64,000 nt of DNA from Vitreoscilla massiliensis (GTDB lineage: Bacteria; Pseudomonadota; Gammaproteobacteria; Burkholderiales; Neisseriaceae). The translations under genes and the position numbers were made by a program. The notes beneath the pieces were generated by a model. That model did no database searches, was not told where the DNA came from, and saw nothing but the letters and a program-made list of their open reading frames with translations. Positions 48,908 through 57,799 of this stretch are shown piece after piece (position 1 is the stretch's first letter; the number at the start of each line of letters is the position of its first letter). Location of the stretch: assembly GCF_001457815.1 (NCBI RefSeq), contig NZ_LN898219.1, forward strand, positions 561,166 through 625,165, given 5' to 3'.

Positions 48908-50362
48908 CTATTTGCGCCAATAAGCGGGCGTAAACAACACCAATAAGGTGAAAATTTCCAAACGGCCGAGCAACATCACAAACAAACACAGCCATTTTTG
49001 TAAATCACTGAAGTAACCGAAGGAGTAGCTGGGGCCAACATTGCCTAGGCCAGTACCTGTGTTGGTGATACAGGCCACCATGGCGGTGAGGGCAGTCAGA
49101 AAGTCCAATCCGGTAATCATCATGATGAAAGTGAACACCATGATGGTGGAACAATACACAAACACGAAGGCCAAAATGGTCAAGGCCATGCGCTCTGGTA
49201 CTGGATTGCCGTTGATTTTAACCCGATACACCGCGTTTGGGTGGAGTAATAATGTCATTTCTCGTAAACTAAATTTGAACAAAACAATGGCGCGCACGGT
49301 TTTGATACCGCCACCGGTAGAGCCTGCATTGGACAAGAAATTGGATAACAAGATGAGCCATAAGGACAATACCAGAGGCCACGTGCCAAAATCGACGGTG
49401 GAATAGCCGGTGGCCAAACCCAAAGACACGGTGGTGAAAGAAACATAGCGCAGCGCGTCTTTGAAGCTGTAAAAATCGATGATCCACAAATACAGCGTGC
49501 CGGTGATGATGGTGAACAGCAACACATACAGCGTGAGCTTGACTTCGGAATCGCGCCAATAGTGTTTGAGTGAGCGATTGGAAACGGCATAAAAGTGGTT
49601 AGCGAAGTTGATGCCGCCGACTATCATGCCGACCATCATGATGGCTTCTATCATCGGTGAATTGAAAAATGCCAAGCCTTCGGAGTGGGTGGACGAGCCA
49701 CCCAGCGAAATCGTGCCCATGGCATGGCACAAGGCATCAAACCAAGACATGCCTGCCCAATGCAAACTCAGCCACAGCACAAATGTGAACATCACATAAA
49801 TGCCCCACATGGTTTTGGCGGTTTGGGCGATGCGCGGCGACAGTTTATTGGTTTTGTTGATGCCGTTCATTTCGGCGCGGTATAACTGCATGCCCCCGAC
49901 GCCTAATAAAGGCAAAATCGCCACTGCCAACACAATAATCCCCATGCCGCCCAACCACTGCAACATGGCACGCCAGAAATTGATGGAAGGCGGCAAGGCA
50001 TCAATGTCTTTGATGACGGTGGCACCGGTGGTGGTCAAACCCGACATCGCTTCAAAATAGGCGTCGGTAATGGTGATTTCGGGGACGGCCAAATACATCG
50101 GTGCGGCGGCAATCAATGCAAAGCCCAGCCATAACACCACCGCCAAAGTACAGCCATCGCGCGGCTTGAGCTCGCGCTGGTATTTGGCTGTTAAAACCCA
50201 CACCACAAAGGCGATGAACATCGTCATCATCGAAATGGTGGTCAAGTGCATGGCCAAGCCATCGCCGAATATCCATGAAATCAGCGCTGGTAACATCAAC
50301 AAGGCGGCAAACAACACGCCGAGTTTGGCCAAGATGTGCACGATGGGCAGAAGTTTGTACAT
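48908..50362 (-). CDS. trkH: Potassium uptake protein TrkH
   Basis: 484 residues from ATG 50362. About ten membrane helices with four P-loop-like segments, e.g. SGLTTTGATVIKDID, GTISLGGSSTHSEGL, GSTGGGIKTVRA and TNTGTGLGNVG. Channel subunit of the Trk K+ system; its cytosolic partner TrkA is encoded just upstream (a 14-base gap). Ten bases separate it from slt downstream. Confidence 0.95.
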   Translation of the reverse strand: MYKLLPIVHILAKLGVLFAALLMLPALISWIFGDGLAMHLTTISMMTMFIAFVVWVLTAKYQRELKPRDGCTLAVVLWLGFALIAAAPMYLAVPEITITDAYFEAMSGLTTTGATVIKDIDALPPSINFWRAMLQWLGGMGIIVLAVAILPLLGVGGMQLYRAEMNGINKTNKLSPRIAQTAKTMWGIYVMFTFVLWLSLHWAGMSWFDALCHAMGTISLGGSSTHSEGLAFFNSPMIEAIMMVGMIVGGINFANHFYAVSNRSLKHYWRDSEVKLTLYVLLFTIITGTLYLWIIDFYSFKDALRYVSFTTVSLGLATGYSTVDFGTWPLVLSLWLILLSNFLSNAGSTGGGIKTVRAIVLFKFSLREMTLLLHPNAVYRVKINGNPVPERMALTILAFVFVYCSTIMVFTFIMMITGLDFLTALTAMVACITNTGTGLGNVGPSYSFGYFSDLQKWLCLFVMLLGRLEIFTLLVLFTPAYWRK

Positions 50363-50376
50363 GATGCTGCCCTTGC

Positions 50377-51798
50377 TTAAAAGAAGCCGAATTTCACGGC
50401 GATGGTTTTTTCCAAATCTTGCACATAGCGGCTTTGCGCCACGAAGAAAATCACATGATCGCCTTCTTGCAAAATCCAATCGCGCTGGTGCGCCATTACC
50501 CATTCGCCATTACGGCCCACCGCGGCAAAATAACAGCTGTTGGGCAGCTTGATTTCTTGCAAGCGCCGTCCTACCAGTTTGGAAGTCTTGCGGTCGCCAT
50601 GCAAAATCACCTCTATCGCTTCGGCGGTGCCGTGGCGCAGTGGGTAGACCGCCACCATATCACCGCGACGGATGTGCGACAGAATTGAGCCGATGGTAAT
50701 CAGGTGCGGCGACACCACGATGTCGATTTGATTGCCTTGCAGCAAGTCTACATACGAGGTGCGGTTGATGATGGTCATGATTTGCTTGGCGCCCAAATTG
50801 TTGGCGAGCAAACTCGACATCACATTGTCTTCATCGTCATTGGTGAGGGCGCAAAACACATCGATTTCATCGATGTTTTCTTGGATTAACAGCGATTCAT
50901 CCGTGGCCGAGCCTTGCAAAACCAAGGTGTTGTTCAAATTGTCCGCCAACCACTCGGCGCGGGTTTGACCGTGCTCAATGATTTTGACGTTACAGGTCGG
51001 CTCCAATAATTTGGCCAAACGGTAGCCAATATTGCCCCCGCCAGCAATCATCACCCGTCGGCCCAAATGGTCATCGGGGCGGAACAAGCGCAATACCTGC
51101 GTCATGTGCTCGGTGCGTGCCAACACATAAATCTCATCGCCTTCGATGATGGTGGTTTCTTGTTGCGGAATGATTAAGCGGTTATTGCGGTAAATGGCGC
51201 TGACTTGGCAATCGTAATTGGCTTTGCCACGTTCAGCCAAGATGGTTTGGGTTTGCTCCAGTGGCTTGCCTATCATCGCGCCACCGGCTTGCGCCTTAAT
51301 CACCGTCAAACGCATGGCATCGTCGTTAAACGACAACACTTGCAACACTTGGTGGTATTGAAACAAACCAAACAATTGTTCGGTCACCAATTGTTCAGGG
51401 CGGATGTAATACGACACATCGAAGATGTTTTGGTCGATTTCGCCTTCGTCCTCGTCCTCGGTCGATGAAGCGATGGCATTGACCAATTCCGCTTGGCGCA
51501 CACGGGCGATGGATTCGGGGGTGTTGTAGAGGCGCGAAGCCAATTGGCACGCGACCAAATTGGTTTCATCGTGGCCGGTCAAAGCCAGCAGCAAATCGCT
51601 GTCGTCTATTTGAGCGGCCTGTAAAATATGCGGTGAGGTACATGTGCCGATGACGGTTTGGATGTCCAAGCTGTCGCTCAAGCGTTGGATGGCGGCGGCA
51701 TTGCTGTCGATGACCGTGACATCGTTGTTGGGCTGCTGTGCCAAACTCTTGGCGACGGCAGAACCCACTTGCCCACAGCCCAAAATCAATATTTTCAT
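50377..51798 (-). CDS. trkA: Trk system potassium uptake regulator TrkA
   Basis: 473 residues from ATG 51798. Two tandem RCK/TrkA-N and TrkA-C units: MKILILGCGQVGSAVAKSLA at the N-terminus and RRVMIAGGGNIGYRLAKLLE in the second half. NAD(H)-binding gate of TrkH on the cytosolic side. Forms an operon with trkH. An exact DUS-like word lies inside at 51613-51624. Confidence 0.95.
   Translation of the reverse strand: MKILILGCGQVGSAVAKSLAQQPNNDVTVIDSNAAAIQRLSDSLDIQTVIGTCTSPHILQAAQIDDSDLLLALTGHDETNLVACQLASRLYNTPESIARVRQAELVNAIASSTEDEDEGEIDQNIFDVSYYIRPEQLVTEQLFGLFQYHQVLQVLSFNDDAMRLTVIKAQAGGAMIGKPLEQTQTILAERGKANYDCQVSAIYRNNRLIIPQQETTIIEGDEIYVLARTEHMTQVLRLFRPDDHLGRRVMIAGGGNIGYRLAKLLEPTCNVKIIEHGQTRAEWLADNLNNTLVLQGSATDESLLIQENIDEIDVFCALTNDDEDNVMSSLLANNLGAKQIMTIINRTSYVDLLQGNQIDIVVSPHLITIGSILSHIRRGDMVAVYPLRHGTAEAIEVILHGDRKTSKLVGRRLQEIKLPNSCYFAAVGRNGEWVMAHQRDWILQEGDHVIFFVAQSRYVQDLEKTIAVKFGFF
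51613..51624 (+). repeat. DUS-like word inside trkA
   Basis: Exact GCGGCCTGTAAA, unpaired, in coding sequence. Confidence 0.85.
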
Positions 51799-51869
51799 AG
51801 ACCAACTCAAACAAACCTAAAGTGCAGGCATTTTAACGAATATTTGTAAAACTTGCTTAACTGTAGCCA

Positions 51870-51881
51870 TTTACAGGCCGC
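51870..51881 (-). repeat. DUS-like word between divergent trkA and fumarase genes
   Basis: Exact TTTACAGGCCGC, unpaired, in the 188-base divergent region. Confidence 0.85.
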
Positions 51882-51918
51882 TTGTGGCTATGTGAGCGAT
51901 AGCGAGCGCACAGTGTGG

Positions 51919-51947
51919 ATGACGAAAAAGCCTGAAAAGGCTAAAAT
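51919..51947 (+). promoter_or_regulatory. Promoter for the class I fumarase gene
   Basis: ATGACG (51919-51924), 17 bases, TAAAAT (51942-51947). A start near 51954 leaves a leader of about 33 bases. Confidence 0.5.
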
Positions 51948-51986
51948 AGCGCTCGGAACATTCACCTCATACTAAAAAGGTTCACC

Positions 51987-53510
51987 ATGACTGTGATCAA
52001 GCAACAGGATTTTATCCAAAGCATTGCTGATGCATTTCAATTCATCAGTTATTACCACCCCAAAGACTTTATTCAAGCATTAACCAAAGCATGGGAAAAA
52101 GAAGAAAACCCTGCTGCCAAAGATGCGATGACGCAGATTTTGGTGAACAGCCGCATGTGTGCCGAAGGCCGTCGTCCGATTTGCCAAGATACCGGCATTG
52201 CTGTGGTATTTTTGAAAGTCGGCATGAACGTGCAATGGGATGCTGAATTGTCGATTCAAGACATGGTGAACGAAGGCGTGCGCCAAGCGTATGCCCACCC
52301 AGACAACAAATTGCGCGCGTCTATCTTGCGCGACCCTGCTGGCAAACGCCAAAACACCAAAGACAATACCCCAGCCGTGGTGCACATGGAAATTGTCCAA
52401 GGCGACAAAGTCGAAGTGATATGCGCGGCCAAAGGCGGTGGTTCTGAAAACAAATCCAAATTGGTGATGCTCAACCCATCTGATTCCATCGTGGATTGGG
52501 TGTTGAAAACCGTGCCTACCATGGGCGCAGGTTGGTGTCCTCCTGGCATCTTGGGCATAGGCATAGGCGGTACACCAGAAAAAGCCGCTTTGATGGCCAA
52601 AGAATCGTTGATGGGCCACATCGACATCCACGAATTGCAAGACAAAGCCAAATCAGGCGCAGAATTGACCACGGTTGAAGCCTTGCGTTTGGAATTGTTT
52701 GAAAAAGTGAACGCCTTGGGCATAGGCGCACAAGGTTTGGGCGGTTTGACCACCGTCTTGGATGTGAAAATCTTCGATTACCCAACCCACGCCGCGTCTA
52801 AACCGGTGGCAATGATTCCTAACTGCGCCGCTACCCGTCACGTGGAATTTGAATTGGATGGTTCAGGCCCAGCCGTATTGGAAGCACCGAGCTTGGAAGA
52901 CTGGCCAGACATCACTTACGACCCGCAAAACGGCAAACGCGTGAACTTGGACAACATCACCAAAGAAGAAGTCGCTTCATGGAAAATCGGCGACGTATTG
53001 CTCTTAAACGGTAAAATCTTGACCGGTCGCGATGCCGCGCACAAACGCTTGGTCGACATGATTAACAAAGGCGAAGAATTGCCGGTTGATTTTACCAACC
53101 GCGTGATTTACTACGTCGGCCCTGTTGACCCAGTCGGCGATGAAGTGGTCGGCCCTGCAGGCCCAACCACTGCCACGCGCATGGACAAATTCACCCGCAC
53201 CATGTTGGAAAAAACCGGCTTGCTCGGCATGATAGGCAAATCAGAACGCGGCCCAGTAGCGTGCGAAGCCATCGCCGACAACCAAGCCGTGTACTTGATG
53301 GCCGTGGGCGGCTCGGCTTACTTGGTGTCTAAAGCGATCAAATCGTCTAAAGTATTGGCGTTTGAAGAATTGGGCATGGAAGCGATTTACGAATTTGAAG
53401 TGAAAGACATGCCTGTAACCGTGGCGGTTGACCCGACAGGTAAATCGGTACACGCGATTGCACCGAAACAATGGCAAGCCAAAATCGGCATTTTGCCTGT
53501 TGATGCTTAA
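51987..53510 (+). CDS. Class I fumarate hydratase (iron-sulfur, single-chain)
   Basis: 507 residues. Single-chain class I fumarase with an alpha region (about 1-290) and beta region (about 340-507): GRRPICQDTGIAVVFLKVG, GAGWCPPGILGIGIGG, IPNCAATRHVEF and GPAGPTTATRMD. Conserved Cys in CQDTG and NCAAT hold the 4Fe-4S cluster. Unlike FumC (1067), this enzyme is oxygen- and superoxide-sensitive, so the two may serve different oxygen conditions. AAAAGG lies before the ATG. Confidence 0.95.
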   Translation: MTVIKQQDFIQSIADAFQFISYYHPKDFIQALTKAWEKEENPAAKDAMTQILVNSRMCAEGRRPICQDTGIAVVFLKVGMNVQWDAELSIQDMVNEGVRQAYAHPDNKLRASILRDPAGKRQNTKDNTPAVVHMEIVQGDKVEVICAAKGGGSENKSKLVMLNPSDSIVDWVLKTVPTMGAGWCPPGILGIGIGGTPEKAALMAKESLMGHIDIHELQDKAKSGAELTTVEALRLELFEKVNALGIGAQGLGGLTTVLDVKIFDYPTHAASKPVAMIPNCAATRHVEFELDGSGPAVLEAPSLEDWPDITYDPQNGKRVNLDNITKEEVASWKIGDVLLLNGKILTGRDAAHKRLVDMINKGEELPVDFTNRVIYYVGPVDPVGDEVVGPAGPTTATRMDKFTRTMLEKTGLLGMIGKSERGPVACEAIADNQAVYLMAVGGSAYLVSKAIKSSKVLAFEELGMEAIYEFEVKDMPVTVAVDPTGKSVHAIAPKQWQAKIGILPVDA

Positions 53511-53529
53511 GTCTCTGTTTGAATCATCA

Positions 53530-53563
53530 AAGCGGCCTGTAAAGCTTACAGGCCGCTTTTTTT
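53530..53563 (+). terminator. Paired DUS-like words, terminator of the fumarase gene
   Basis: AAAGCGGCCTGTAA (53530-53543) faces CTTACAGGCCGCTTT across a very short centre, followed by a seven-T run. Confidence 0.88.
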
Positions 53564-53850
53564 AACAATAAAATGACCATTTAAAATAGACATTGCGGGA
53601 AAAATAGCAATGAGTACATCACTTTATTGGATGTACTGAGATTGGAAAATATGGAAAGTGTATTTGTATTGGGTTACGAATCCGATTTTAACAGGGAGTA
53701 TTGTTTATCTTAAAGCGGGTTTGAATAAGATACTGCGCATTACTTTACTGAGTTTTTGAACTAACATTGTCCGAGTTTGGTGTATGCTTAAGGCTTATGG
53801 ATGCCATACCGTGGTAATAATCTTCAATAACAATAGAAAGAGCTTAAAGA
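53564..53850. other. AT-rich stretch before the Sel1 gene
   Basis: 287 bases with no coding frame. No DUS-like word after 53563. Contains TATGCTTAAGG and TGATGCC-like segments but no convincing promoter. Confidence 0.5.
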
Positions 53851-54003
53851 ATGTATGTAACTAGAGTGACGATTTTATCGTTCATTTTTTCATTCTGTTT
53901 TAGTTATGGTTTGGCTGATACTGGTCGGCTTGAAGAGCTGCAAATGAAAGCCAATAAAGGGAATGTAGAGGCACAATATAATCTTGAGGGTGGTGGTGTA
54001 TGA
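53851..54003 (+). pseudogene. Signal-peptide fragment of a frameshifted Sel1-repeat gene
   Basis: 50 codons: signal peptide MYVTRVTILSFIFSFCFSYG-LA, then a start of a Sel1 repeat (KANKGNVEAQYNLE) that ends at TGA (54001). The Sel1 pattern continues only after a frame change: the next frame (54000) resumes with KGVTQNDTTVVEW, and matching the consensus would need about two small indels. The body therefore lacks its signal unless the frameshift is a sequencing error. Confidence 0.6.
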
Positions 54004-54767
54004 AGATGAATAAAGGGGTTACTCAAAATGATACCACAGTAGTTGAGTGGGATTTTAAAGCGACTGAGCAAGCAGCTGAGCAAGGAGATGTTGAGGCACA
54101 AAATAGTCTTGGGTTTATGTATGAACAGGGACAAGGGGTTGCTCGAAACTATGCCAAAGCGTTTGAGTGGTATTTAAAATCAGCTGAACAAGGAGTTGCT
54201 GAGGCACAAAATAACCTTGGTAACATATATTTAAATGGATTAGGGGTTGCTCAAAACGATGCCAAAGCGGTGGAGTGGTATTCAAAAGCGGCTGAGCAAG
54301 GGCTGGCATTTGCACAAAATAGCCTTGGATTTATGTATTTAAATGGACAAGGGGTTGCTCAAAGTGATGCCAAAGCGTTTGAGTGGTATTTAAAAGCAGC
54401 TGAGCAAGGACTGCCTTGGGCACAATTCAACCTTGGTAACATATATTTAAATGGATTAGGGGTTACTCAAAGCGATACCAAAGCAGTGGAGTGGTATTTA
54501 AAAGCAGCTGAGCAAGGATTGGCTTCGGCACAATTCAACCTTGGATTTATGTATTTATATGGACAAGGAGTTGCTCAAAGCGATTCCAAAGCGTTTGAAT
54601 GTTATCTCAAAGCCGCTGAGCAAGAAGATGCTAGTGCACAATATGTCCTTGGGGTAATGTATTATGAAGGGCGAGGAGTGGCTAAAAATGAAGCCAAGGC
54701 AATAGAATGGCTGACTAAAGCAGCGAATAATGGAAATATGGAAGCAAAGGAAATCTTATCAAAGTAA
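54000..54767 (+). CDS. Sel1-repeat protein, body separated from its signal peptide
   Basis: 255 residues. Tandem Sel1-like units of 36 residues, marked by GVxQxDxKAxEWYLKAAEQGxAxAQxNLGxMYxxGxG. Seven G-V marks lie at 108-base spacing except the first (120 bases), which carries a 12-base tandem duplication (54060-54083). Such solenoids bind proteins; exported ones occur in host interaction and signalling. The ATG at 54000 overlaps the previous TGA (ATGA) and has no good ribosome binding site, so expression of the body alone is doubtful. GC is lower than the neighbours (AT-rich linkers), suggesting transfer or rapid turnover. Confidence 0.7.
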   Translation: MKMNKGVTQNDTTVVEWDFKATEQAAEQGDVEAQNSLGFMYEQGQGVARNYAKAFEWYLKSAEQGVAEAQNNLGNIYLNGLGVAQNDAKAVEWYSKAAEQGLAFAQNSLGFMYLNGQGVAQSDAKAFEWYLKAAEQGLPWAQFNLGNIYLNGLGVTQSDTKAVEWYLKAAEQGLASAQFNLGFMYLYGQGVAQSDSKAFECYLKAAEQEDASAQYVLGVMYYEGRGVAKNEAKAIEWLTKAANNGNMEAKEILSK

Positions 54768-54831
54768 AACCGAAATAGGATTTAGAATTTTAATCAAGCA
54801 AGATATTTCAGTTCGAGAAGTGATATATTTG

Positions 54832-54870
54832 AATAGCCTCAAGTTGTTGTTCACAACATGAGGCTATTTT
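54832..54870. terminator. Terminator after the Sel1 gene
   Basis: AATAGCCTCA (54832-54841) and TGAGGCTATT (54859-54868) form a perfect 10-base-pair stem; an inner TGTTGT/ACAACA strengthens it, and T's follow. Confidence 0.88.
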
Positions 54871-54953
54871 ATGGTGTTAAGGGCAAAACAGTAAGTGCTA
54901 TATATCGTATTTCACACTGTATTTATTCGTCTATTGTATTGGTATTAAAGCGT

Positions 54954-55826
54954 TTAAATCATACGCACTATCAATTCATAACCAGTGTATTTGCGGATGT
55001 TGATGACGCCATTGTCGAGCAATAAATACTGGCCTTTAATGCCTTGCAGCGTGCCGCGTATGGTTGGGGTTTTGTCCAGATTGTGCGACTTGATTTTGGC
55101 AGGATAGGCATCTACTGGGTAGATGAATTCGCGCGTTTGTTCTTGCTCGAGGATGTCTATGTCTTCGGCAAACTCGGTGTTGGCGCTGAATTCGGTACGT
55201 ATGGCTTCAATTTTCGGGGCGAATTCTTGCAATAATTGCTCGCGCACTTCGACCAAATTTAATGGCTCGGCCGAGCCTTTGAGTAGTTTGCGCCAATCGG
55301 TTTTGTCGGCCACTTGCTCGCCAAACATGATTTCCAATTGACCCGATAAGCGGCGCGAACCGACTTGCATGATGGGTAAGGCTTGGGTCGCACCTTGGTC
55401 TAGCCAACGTGTCGGCATTTGGCCCAAGCGGGTGATGCCGACTTTCAAGGCGCTGGAATTGGCCAAATAGACGATGTGTGGTTGGAAGCATACCTCGTGC
55501 GCAAACGGCTCTTCGCGGCAAGTGCCCAAATGGTAATGGCAGGTTTCCGGTTTCATGATGCACATGTCGCAAGCGGCTTTGGTTTTGAAACACTTAAAGC
55601 AATGACCTTGCGCATACGATTTGGGGGTTTTGCTGCCGCAAGAGACGCAGTAAATATTGCCCGTCCATTCCAATTCGATTTCCTGTCCCAACACAAACGG
55701 CTGATTGACCGTGGCTTGGTCGAGGACGAATTGGTATTCAACTTGGGCCGATGGCGTGGCATCGGCATCGCTGGGCAGTGGCGCTAAGGCCGTGTGCATT
55801 TTGTGGCAAACGCCTTGAAATTGCAT
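54954..55826 (-). CDS. DUF2797 protein with Cys-rich zinc-binding-like region
   Basis: 290 residues from ATG 55826. After an N-terminal 45-residue region come many Cys: IYCVSCGSKTPKSYAQGHCF, FKTKAACDMCIMKPETCHYH and TCREEPFAHEVC, a zinc-ribbon-like pattern. Then VYLANSSALKVGITRLGQ, reminiscent of a GIY-YIG-like core, and a helical C-terminal half. I recall this arrangement as DUF2797; no activity is known to me. No close neighbours on its strand. Confidence 0.72.
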   Translation of the reverse strand: MQFQGVCHKMHTALAPLPSDADATPSAQVEYQFVLDQATVNQPFVLGQEIELEWTGNIYCVSCGSKTPKSYAQGHCFKCFKTKAACDMCIMKPETCHYHLGTCREEPFAHEVCFQPHIVYLANSSALKVGITRLGQMPTRWLDQGATQALPIMQVGSRRLSGQLEIMFGEQVADKTDWRKLLKGSAEPLNLVEVREQLLQEFAPKIEAIRTEFSANTEFAEDIDILEQEQTREFIYPVDAYPAKIKSHNLDKTPTIRGTLQGIKGQYLLLDNGVINIRKYTGYELIVRMI

Positions 55827-56050
55827 GATTGACTCTTTATGGGCTAGGGACAAGGGTAAGCAAGACGGGCTGCTTAGGTTAGGGAGAACCAGATGCTGTT
55901 GGGGGCAGCAGCAATACGGCAGATGGGATTATACAACACAGTCTGAGTGGTGCTGTAGCAATCGGGTCAGTGCTTGTTGCTTAACAGTGTTGAGGTGGTG
56001 GTGTGATTAACAAATATGCAAGTATGTAGGCGCATGTGTACCCACACACA

Positions 56051-56107
56051 GCGGCCTGTAAGCGTCAATCAACCGCTAAACAGGCTTTACAGGCCGCTGT
56101 GTCGATA
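56051..56107. repeat. DUS-like pair with a long loop
   Basis: GCGGCCTGTAAG (56051-56062) and TTTACAGGCCGC (56096-56107) separated by 33 bases, a weaker hairpin than the other pairs. Lies between the DUF2797 gene and the TM2-protein gene. Confidence 0.75.
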
Positions 56108-56111
56108 AGGT

Positions 56112-56771
56112 TTAAACCCTGATATAACCATCTGCATCTTTGCGCTTGAAGGCGGCCCGTATCATGTCAAACAGCGATGCCCATGCCATGATGGCGGGGA
56201 TAAAAGGGTCGGCGTGCGGATGGCGCAGCAAGTAGAAGAACAACAACACGATGGTGAGAAAAGAAACGCCAAAATAAATGCCGCCGCGTTTGTAATTGCC
56301 GGCCACAAACCAATGCAAGCCAAACCCGCCCAAGCAAAACGCACACAGCATAAACAGCCATTTTCTAACGCGGTATTCGCCCGCTGCGGTCTTCTTTTTG
56401 CGCTGGTGTTTCTTGAGCTTGATGCCCTTGCTTTGAGGCGGGTAGAGGATGGTGCTTTGATAAGGTGAAGTGGGCGTTGCCGCCGCAGTCACAGGTGTTG
56501 CGGCGCTGTGCAGGTGTTGCGAGGAATTCGAGCTGTGGGTTGGAGCGGTGTGGTGAGTATGGGTGGTATGTTGGATTGGAGCCGTGCTGTGGCCGCCAAA
56601 CAATTGCGCATTGTAAGCCTGTCGCTTGACGGGATTGAGCAAGACCAAACGGATCTTGGTAACGACTTCGGGTTTGAGGGTTTGGTTGACCTCGTGTTTG
56701 GCTATCATGCGGTTGATGTCTTGCGCGCTGGCGTTGGGGTCTATGCCCAAAATCTCATACACATTCACCAT
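56112..56771 (-). CDS. J-domain-like / TM2-domain membrane protein
   Basis: 219 residues from ATG 56771. N-terminal helical segment (about 1-65) VYEILGIDPNASAQDINRM resembles a J-domain, but the His-Pro-Asp triplet needed for Hsp70 stimulation is absent. A long His/Thr/Ser/Ala-rich linker (about 65-125) precedes a Lys-rich patch and a C-terminal TM2-like region (LCAFCLGGFGLHWFVAGNYK, two helices). Family function unknown. The two halves could be a chaperone-like and a membrane module. Confidence 0.7.
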   Translation of the reverse strand: MVNVYEILGIDPNASAQDINRMIAKHEVNQTLKPEVVTKIRLVLLNPVKRQAYNAQLFGGHSTAPIQHTTHTHHTAPTHSSNSSQHLHSAATPVTAAATPTSPYQSTILYPPQSKGIKLKKHQRKKKTAAGEYRVRKWLFMLCAFCLGGFGLHWFVAGNYKRGGIYFGVSFLTIVLLFFYLLRHPHADPFIPAIMAWASLFDMIRAAFKRKDADGYIRV

Positions 56772-56964
56772 ATGCTTCTCCCTTATTGAAAAGTGTTGTG
56801 CGTATTGTTTTCTTAATCTTAACATCGGTGTAGGTACACGCCATCCGCAAAATGTTTCAATGGCTGGAATACCGCTTTGGTGTGGTTTGGTTCATACACC
56901 GCGGCAGCAATGCCAACACAACCACATGAGGGTGATGCGTCTCAGATGGAATAGGGAAGCAAAC

Positions 56965-56994
56965 AAGCGGCCTGTAAAACATTACAGGCCGCTT
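56965..56994. terminator. Paired DUS-like words
   Basis: GCGGCCTGTAAA (56967-56978) and ATTACAGGCCGC (56981-56992) with AAG/CTT extensions. Between the TM2-protein gene start and the deaminase gene end. Confidence 0.8.
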
Positions 56995-57094
56995 GTAAGC
57001 GATATGGTATGAGAACGCAGAGTATGAGGGAGTCGAAGGCGGGATACCGCTTATGGTTTTATTGCACCAATATGCCGATGTTTCAGACCACACC

Positions 57095-57583
57095 TTATTG
57101 CGGCTGTTTGGCAAACGCTTGGCGGTACAAATCGCGCATTTCTTCTTCAAATTCCTCCACCGGTCCTTCGGTTTCAAGCTGGGGGGCGACTTGTTGGATG
57201 GACAGCGTGGCCACGGGGGCGGTTGGGGCTTGCCATTGTTGCAACCACGTTTGCAATTGTTGGCTGGAGGTGGCGTAAACGATTTTGCCCAAGCCCACCC
57301 ACGCATGAGCGGCGGAGCACATTGGGCAGTGTTCGCCTGAGGTATACACCACGCAATGGGCGCGTTCGTCTGGGCTTAAATTGGTGGCGGCCCAGCGTGC
57401 GATGGCGAATTCGGGGTGTTGGGTGGCGTCGCCACCGGCGACATGGTTGTGGTCTTGGTAGAGGATGTCGCCAAATTGGTTGACCAAGATGGATCCAAAC
57501 GGCTCATCGCCTGCGTACAAGGCGGTTTGGGCGAGGTCTACACACAGGCGCAGGTAGTTGTAATCGGCAGCGGTTAAGGCCAT
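57095..57583 (-). CDS. Nucleoside deaminase, CDA-fold zinc enzyme
   Basis: 162 residues. Zinc and catalytic motifs: HPEFA (His56, Glu58) and TSGEHCPMCSAAH (Cys86, Cys89), as in the CDA family. Overall length and the N-terminus (YLRLCVDLAQTALYAGDEPFGSI) fit guanine-deaminase or cytosine-deaminase-like single-domain proteins rather than TadA. Substrate unclear. Monocistronic. Confidence 0.85.
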   Translation of the reverse strand: MALTAADYNYLRLCVDLAQTALYAGDEPFGSILVNQFGDILYQDHNHVAGGDATQHPEFAIARWAATNLSPDERAHCVVYTSGEHCPMCSAAHAWVGLGKIVYATSSQQLQTWLQQWQAPTAPVATLSIQQVAPQLETEGPVEEFEEEMRDLYRQAFAKQPQ

Positions 57584-57750
57584 ATTGAGCTCCTAGGTAG
57601 ACGTGGTGAGTGGGTGTTTTTTTTTAGCTATTGCAACAGATGCACGGTGTTGAAGTCAATCAGTCGTGGCAAATATAGTTTTGCTGCCGATACATTAGGA
57701 ATAGGCGAGAGGGCAAGGGCAATAGAAATACGCTGGCGCTGAGCAAAATA

Positions 57751-57780
57751 AAGCGGCCTGTAAATGTTTACAGGCCGCTT
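57751..57780 (-). terminator. Paired DUS-like words, terminator of the MFS gene
   Basis: GCGGCCTGTAAA (57753-57764) and TTTACAGGCCGC (57767-57778) with A/T flanks. 20 bases after the MFS gene stop. Confidence 0.85.
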
Positions 57781-57799
57781 ATTTGAGTTTAAAACGCCA

